A stretch of 64,000 nt of DNA, taken from Phoebastria nigripes. Its lineage: Eukaryota; Chordata; Aves; Procellariiformes; Diomedeidae. The notes below the pieces were generated by a model, which saw only the letters and a program-made list of their open reading frames with translations, searched no databases and was not told the origin of the DNA. Shown here one piece after another: positions 60,299-64,000 of this stretch. Location of the stretch: NCBI GenBank assembly GCA_035582835.1, contig JAYKAV010001809.1, positions 776,722 through 840,721 of the forward strand, in the 5' to 3' direction. Numbering within the stretch: position 1 is the first letter of the stretch; every line of letters begins with the position of its first letter. The position numbers and the translations under genes are program-made.

Positions 60299-61155
60299 TT
60301 AAGAAATTATGCAATTTTTTCCTTTGTGTCCCCTCTTCTTCTTTGATTTGGTTGTCCTTTGTCCAAACTGAGAACTAGATAACGCAGTAGTTGGACCAGA
60401 AAGGTCATCTGTATAGTATGGATATCTCAGTGATCGTGGCTGTGGAATTGGCTGTCCTAGAAAATATCCCTCCTCTTCAGAATCGGATGATGAGGATGAA
60501 GTTGAACACCAGGAGTCATCTTCCTCACCATACAATCCAAAAAATTTATCAACCACCTGATTCCGCAGTGCATAATCAGACCTAGTATGGGCATATTGTC
60601 CATACAGCTCTGCATTTTGAATATATGCCCGAATCTCACGTGAGCTTCTATTTTGAATAAATTTTTCATGATCCTGAGGGGAGTAATAACGAAATCTCTC
60701 TCTTGGAGAGCATCTTCTTTCTGTGGCCAAGTTAAGTGCATTATCTGAACGAGACTTCCTACTTCTTCTACGATGATGAGAAGGCCGATTTCCACGCTCT
60801 TCAAAATGGTAAACACGCCTACGAGTCCTTTCACTCATTGGAGGCTGACGTATTTCAACATTCTCGTAACTTCCATTATCAATAACGTCATCTGAAAACT
60901 TCACTTGCTGTGGTCTAGACTGGGATTTAGATCTTCTCAGTACAGGCATATGCACTGGCTTTTCCTCTGGTAAGACCTTTTCCTGACACAACTCTGAGCT
61001 CAGACTCTTCAAGGACTCTGTGCTCCGGTGGAGCATTGAAGAATTCAGAGTTCCCATGTTGCTCATTTTCTCACAGTCCTCTACCTCCAGTTCTTGGAAA
61101 GTTTGCAAAGAATAGAGAGATGGCCGTGGCTTGCCTTCTCCATCCATTGAAGCCC
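60299..61155 (-). CDS. PRICKLE1: PRICKLE1 terminal coding exon with CaaX box
   Basis: The acceptor on the - strand is CTCCCACCACAG/GGGCTTC. Two bases complete a split Gly codon; the frame then reads [19 protein letters not shown] through [54 protein letters not shown] and [20 protein letters not shown], and ends [10 protein letters not shown] and TAA (60299-60301). This is the conserved C-terminal half of Prickle1, largely disordered with basic clusters and a Ser/acidic stretch. The final CIIS is a CaaX motif; Prickle proteins are farnesylated there, which supports membrane and nuclear-envelope targeting (family knowledge). The internal Met in ASMDGE is not a start. Confidence 0.97.
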
Positions 61156-62575
61156 CTGTGGTGGGAGTGGAGAAAGGAGAAGGAAAATGAGAGGACTATC
61201 GAAGAGATAAGTATTATAACAAAATATTAAACATTTCTTTTCAGTAAAGCAGACCTTATTAGTGTGTTTTGGAACTACTACCAAAAGGACTAGCTTCATA
61301 GAATAAGCTTTGTTTTGACTTAAAACATTAGCTCTGATGATTACCAAAGAATTAGCTATCATTAGGACATCAGGAGTGGAAAAAGTTTAATGAGTTTAAA
61401 ATATTTAAACGGCTCTAACACGCATACAAGCTAAGCCTCTAAGAAAAAAACAATTACTTACAATTATTCTACAGTCTGTGCTGCCATTTTTAAGGCTAAA
61501 ATACTTCATGTTTCTGGTATCACTAAACTCAATATTCCAGCTGCTGCTACAGGAAAGCCAGGCTTATTGCCTCGCAAAGAAGGATCCTTACCCTCCAAAA
61601 ATCATCAGCAGTAAGCTGGCCTGGTTTACTCCAGGTTTGTGTCCAATGACCCTTCATTCCCACAACAGCAGCGTCATCTGCCCAGTGACGTTCCCAGGTG
61701 CAATACCTCTAGTTCCTCCTCCTCCTCCCGTGCCCCCTGAACCAAGCTCCCCTCATCAGTTCCTTCATTACTGCTTGGACAATGCAGCGTGTGGTCAGTC
61801 CTGAGCTACACGAGTAGCTACAATAATTCAGATTACAGAAGGAAGGGAATGGAGGAGAGGATAGGACAGCTTTTAAAATGGGTCTCTCATACCTAACTCT
61901 CAGGTTTGGGTTTTTTGTAGGGAAATAGGAAAGGAAGGTTAACACACACACATGCACACACACACACAAAGACACTTGCATATCTGACTTTTATCCCTTT
62001 GGCTAATTTCAATCATGTTTGACAAGGAGGTTCACAAAAGTAGATTATCAGTTTCTCTTTAGTCAATGGAGAAAGATAATCTCATAAACCTCATTTTCTA
62101 AGGCTAAGAAGGTTACCGGCCTTTCAGATTTTCTACATATTTTTACAAGCAAATCAGGAAATTACCTAAAGTGTTTTGCAGATTATCTTTAATATTATCT
62201 TAGTATATAATGCAACTTCTTGTACTTAGGTATGGGGAAAAAAAAAAATCTTCATTTGCTTAAAGCAGTGGTTTGTATATAACAAATGCATAGTTCAAGG
62301 CCATTCTTACTCTAACATCATGGATTTTTTTGTTATAAGCAAAGGAAAGAGAATTCAAAAGGAAAGGAGAAGAATTTAAATAGAATTTAAGTAGCAGAAA
62401 TGTATCTTGTGGAAGAATATGTGCTTGATAAAAGCTATTGTCTACTTTACGTGCATCTCTTGCTACTAAAGCTTTTCAGAAATCACAAATACAAAAAGTC
62501 GTAGTTCAAAATACTCCAACATGCATGCTTTGGTTGACCTCTCCATCAAAACCATTCATGTTTTCCCCCCATTAC
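61156..62575 (-). other. PRICKLE1: PRICKLE1 intron
   Basis: Phase-1 intron of 1420 bp splitting a Gly codon (ITG/AS). It contains a (CA)n microsatellite at 61941-61970; nothing else was recognised. Confidence 0.9.
61941..61970. repeat. (CA)n microsatellite
   Basis: ACACACACACATGCACACAC followed by ACACACAAA; dinucleotide repeat with one TG interruption. Confidence 0.95.
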
Positions 62576-63439
62576 CTGTTATGTTAGACAAAGCCAAAGA
62601 ATCCATCGAGTCTCGAACACTTTGTTCTTGCTGTTTCAGGTCAGACAAACATTCAAGTGAACCTCCATACCACGGTGTTTGGTCATGTTTGTATCCTGAC
62701 GCCCCGTGTTCCATGTCTAGCTCCTGGATTTTCCTGCTGCTGGCAGGTCCTGGGTGGCTGCCATAGGCAGAGTCACCCAAGCCATCTTGTGACTGGGCCC
62801 AGTACATGTCTGATTGATACTTCTTACTTGCTAGGCTTGGATGATTTTTTTTCAAGTCCAACTTGCTCTTCACCATGCTATCAGAAATCCAGTGTTCGCT
62901 TGATCTAATGTCTACTTCAGTGGGCTGCTGGAAGAGGCTTTTATCACCAAACTTCAGAAGAAGTTGAGTCATGTAGTCTTCATGTTCAGCCCATTCTTCA
63001 GGGTCTTCAGGCATTTCTTGCTCTACTCTTCCTTTCCAGAAGTCTTCATTAACAAAGCTTGCCTCTTCCCTTGAAAGGCTTAAATCATCCAGCTTACGAG
63101 AAAGAGTATCATCGGCATTGCCTGAAAGGCCAGGAAATTTGTAATTGAGGGCTGGCGACAGGAGGAGAGACTGGCGGCACTGGTCGGCTGACCGGCTGCT
63201 TTTTCCCATGCGGACGCTCCTCCTGGAATCTCTGGATCGAGCAGACTGAAATGCAGAATCAGAAGAGTCGGAGGCATGAACATCCTCTCCCAAGCTGCAG
63301 GTTTTTGAACAGTAAATCTGCCCTTGCTTTGGAAGGAAAGGGCAGCCAAGCAAAGAGGTCTTGCATTGAGCACAAGAAAAGCAAGTCTCTGTGGCATGCC
63401 AGTGCTGTCCATCATAGGTCATCTGAGCATGGTCAACAC
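62576..63439 (-). CDS. PRICKLE1: PRICKLE1 exon: LIM3 and central region
   Basis: 864 bp between acceptor TTTCTCCCTTTCCAG/GTGTTG and donor AACAG/GTAATG. The first two bases complete a Gly codon. It then reads [34 protein letters not shown] and [14 protein letters not shown] (the zinc-binding part of LIM3), followed by the conserved Ser/Arg block [20 protein letters not shown], the [13 protein letters not shown] and [20 protein letters not shown] segments, [20 protein letters not shown], and finally [14 protein letters not shown]. Near-identity with mammalian PRICKLE1 distinguishes it from PRICKLE2. The protein acts in planar cell polarity with Vangl and Dishevelled and also binds REST (family knowledge). 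Confidence 0.98.
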
Positions 63440-63578
63440 CTGGAAAGGGAGAAAAAGCAATGCTTTGGGTTTGTCTGAACAATCACTTGCATAATCCACA
63501 CTTCTGGAATGTGAAATAATTTCATAAATTGGCTTTCCCTTAATTTGTAAGTTTAATGCTTAAAAAGGACATACTTAC
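63440..63578 (-). other. PRICKLE1: Short PRICKLE1 intron (139 bp)
   Basis: Donor ATTG/GTAAGT and acceptor CCTTTCCAG define a compact phase-1 intron that splits the Gly codon in the HIGVDHAQ segment between LIM2 and LIM3. Confidence 0.95.
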
Positions 63579-63765
63579 CAATGTGTTCCCCACAGGTCTC
63601 ACAGTATTCCGCATAGAGAGATTCAAAACAGTTACAGCAGAATGGTCGCCCATCCTTCATGATGTATCTCTGTCCACCCAGAATTGTTTCACACTCGAGG
63701 CAACAGAAGTGCTTCATGTGCCAGTGGCGACCTTCAGCTTCTGTACACTCATCAGCAAAAATGAT
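63579..63765 (-). CDS. PRICKLE1: PRICKLE1 exon: LIM2 and start of LIM3
   Basis: 187 bp: 62 codons plus one base of a split Gly. The acceptor CTGAAAAG/ATC has a modest pyrimidine tract; the donor ATTG/GTAAGT is strong. The peptide reads [55 protein letters not shown], then CETCGEHIG. The H-x2-C-x2-C and C-x2-C zinc ligands of LIM2 and the first C-x2-C of LIM3 are visible. The N-terminal ligands of LIM2 (CSACDE in the family) must be in the next exon upstream, beyond the window. Confidence 0.97.
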
Positions 63766-64000
63766 CTTTTCAGAGATAAAAAGTGAACTTTTAGTTAAGT
63801 GGCCAAAACCTCACCTTGGGAGTTAGAGCAAAATCTCCTAATTGTGCAGTTCACAGGCTAAATTTATTTTTATTTAGCTGCCTTTTGAATACAAAAATAG
63901 AAACAACAATCACCCATAGCAACTGCAGCATTCTGACCTTTTCTATAACAAAAAAGCCCCCCCCCAAAAACCCCAAACCCTGTACTTTTTAAAGGAAAAA
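63766..64000 (-). other. PRICKLE1: PRICKLE1 intron (runs off the window)
   Basis: Intron upstream of the LIM2 exon. It contains an A/C low-complexity patch on the + strand (63951-63980, nine consecutive C at 63957-63965, then AAAAACCCCAAACCC), i.e. G/T-rich on the PRICKLE1 sense strand. Confidence 0.85.

Larger units (their letters stand above)
58481..64000 (-). other. PRICKLE1: PRICKLE1 locus, 3' portion (partial gene)
   Basis: Gene-level span. Three coding exons (63579-63765, 62576-63439, 60299-61155) join in frame through split Gly codons and read from inside LIM domain 2 to the C-terminal CaaX box. The PET domain, LIM1 and the start of LIM2 are outside the window. Introns of 139 and 1420 bp separate the exons. 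In human, PRICKLE1 is also the convergent neighbour of PPHLN1. Confidence 0.93.

Noticed and set aside
61036..61230. Several + strand frames overlapping the PRICKLE1 exons (60391-60585, 61036-61230, 62521-62908, 63251-63478)
   Set aside because: Antisense shadows of the real PRICKLE1 coding exons.

Overview
The window is vertebrate nuclear DNA, almost certainly from a bird. It holds the 3' portions of two conserved genes that point at each other. On the + strand are the last five coding exons I could find of PPHLN1 (periphilin-1, a HUSH silencing complex subunit). On the - strand are the last three coding exons of PRICKLE1 (a planar cell polarity PET/LIM protein). Both were recognised from translated exons that match the known vertebrate proteins and sit between good GT-AG splice sites. 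PPHLN1 and PRICKLE1 are also convergent neighbours in human (12q12), which supports both calls. The bird call rests on CR1 LINE fragments with the typical AATCATAG 3'-end repeats and on a solo LTR of an avian endogenous-retrovirus type.

Layout. Positions 1-10900 are PPHLN1 intron, with one old CR1 copy, an A/C-only low-complexity tract and a perfect hairpin. Positions 10901-22302 carry four PPHLN1 exons split by 2.6-4.2 kb introns. Positions 22303-52016 are a single 29.7 kb intron with no recognisable gene. The final PPHLN1 exon and stop codon are at 52017-52226. About 52600-58480 is the intergenic gap between the two 3' ends and contains a 5'-truncated CR1 and a solo LTR. From about 58480 to 60298 is the probable PRICKLE1 3' UTR. 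Positions 60299-63765 hold three PRICKLE1 coding exons ending in a CaaX box, and the window closes in a PRICKLE1 intron.

The two genes are not known to act together; they are neighbours by synteny. PPHLN1 builds the HUSH core with TASOR and MPP8, which silences retroelements and intronless foreign DNA. PRICKLE1 acts at the membrane in the PCP/Wnt pathway.

I saw no clearly new biological system. The best unexplained items are an unidentified 117-bp exon-like segment antisense inside a PPHLN1 intron (20557-20673), a perfect 17-bp-stem hairpin (7255-7305), a 24-T tract plus tandem duplication directly at a PPHLN1 splice acceptor, and several AT-rich blocks with homeodomain- and SOX-like motifs that could be conserved regulatory elements. 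Most other open frames are short, start at non-ATG codons or have no coding character, and are left out.
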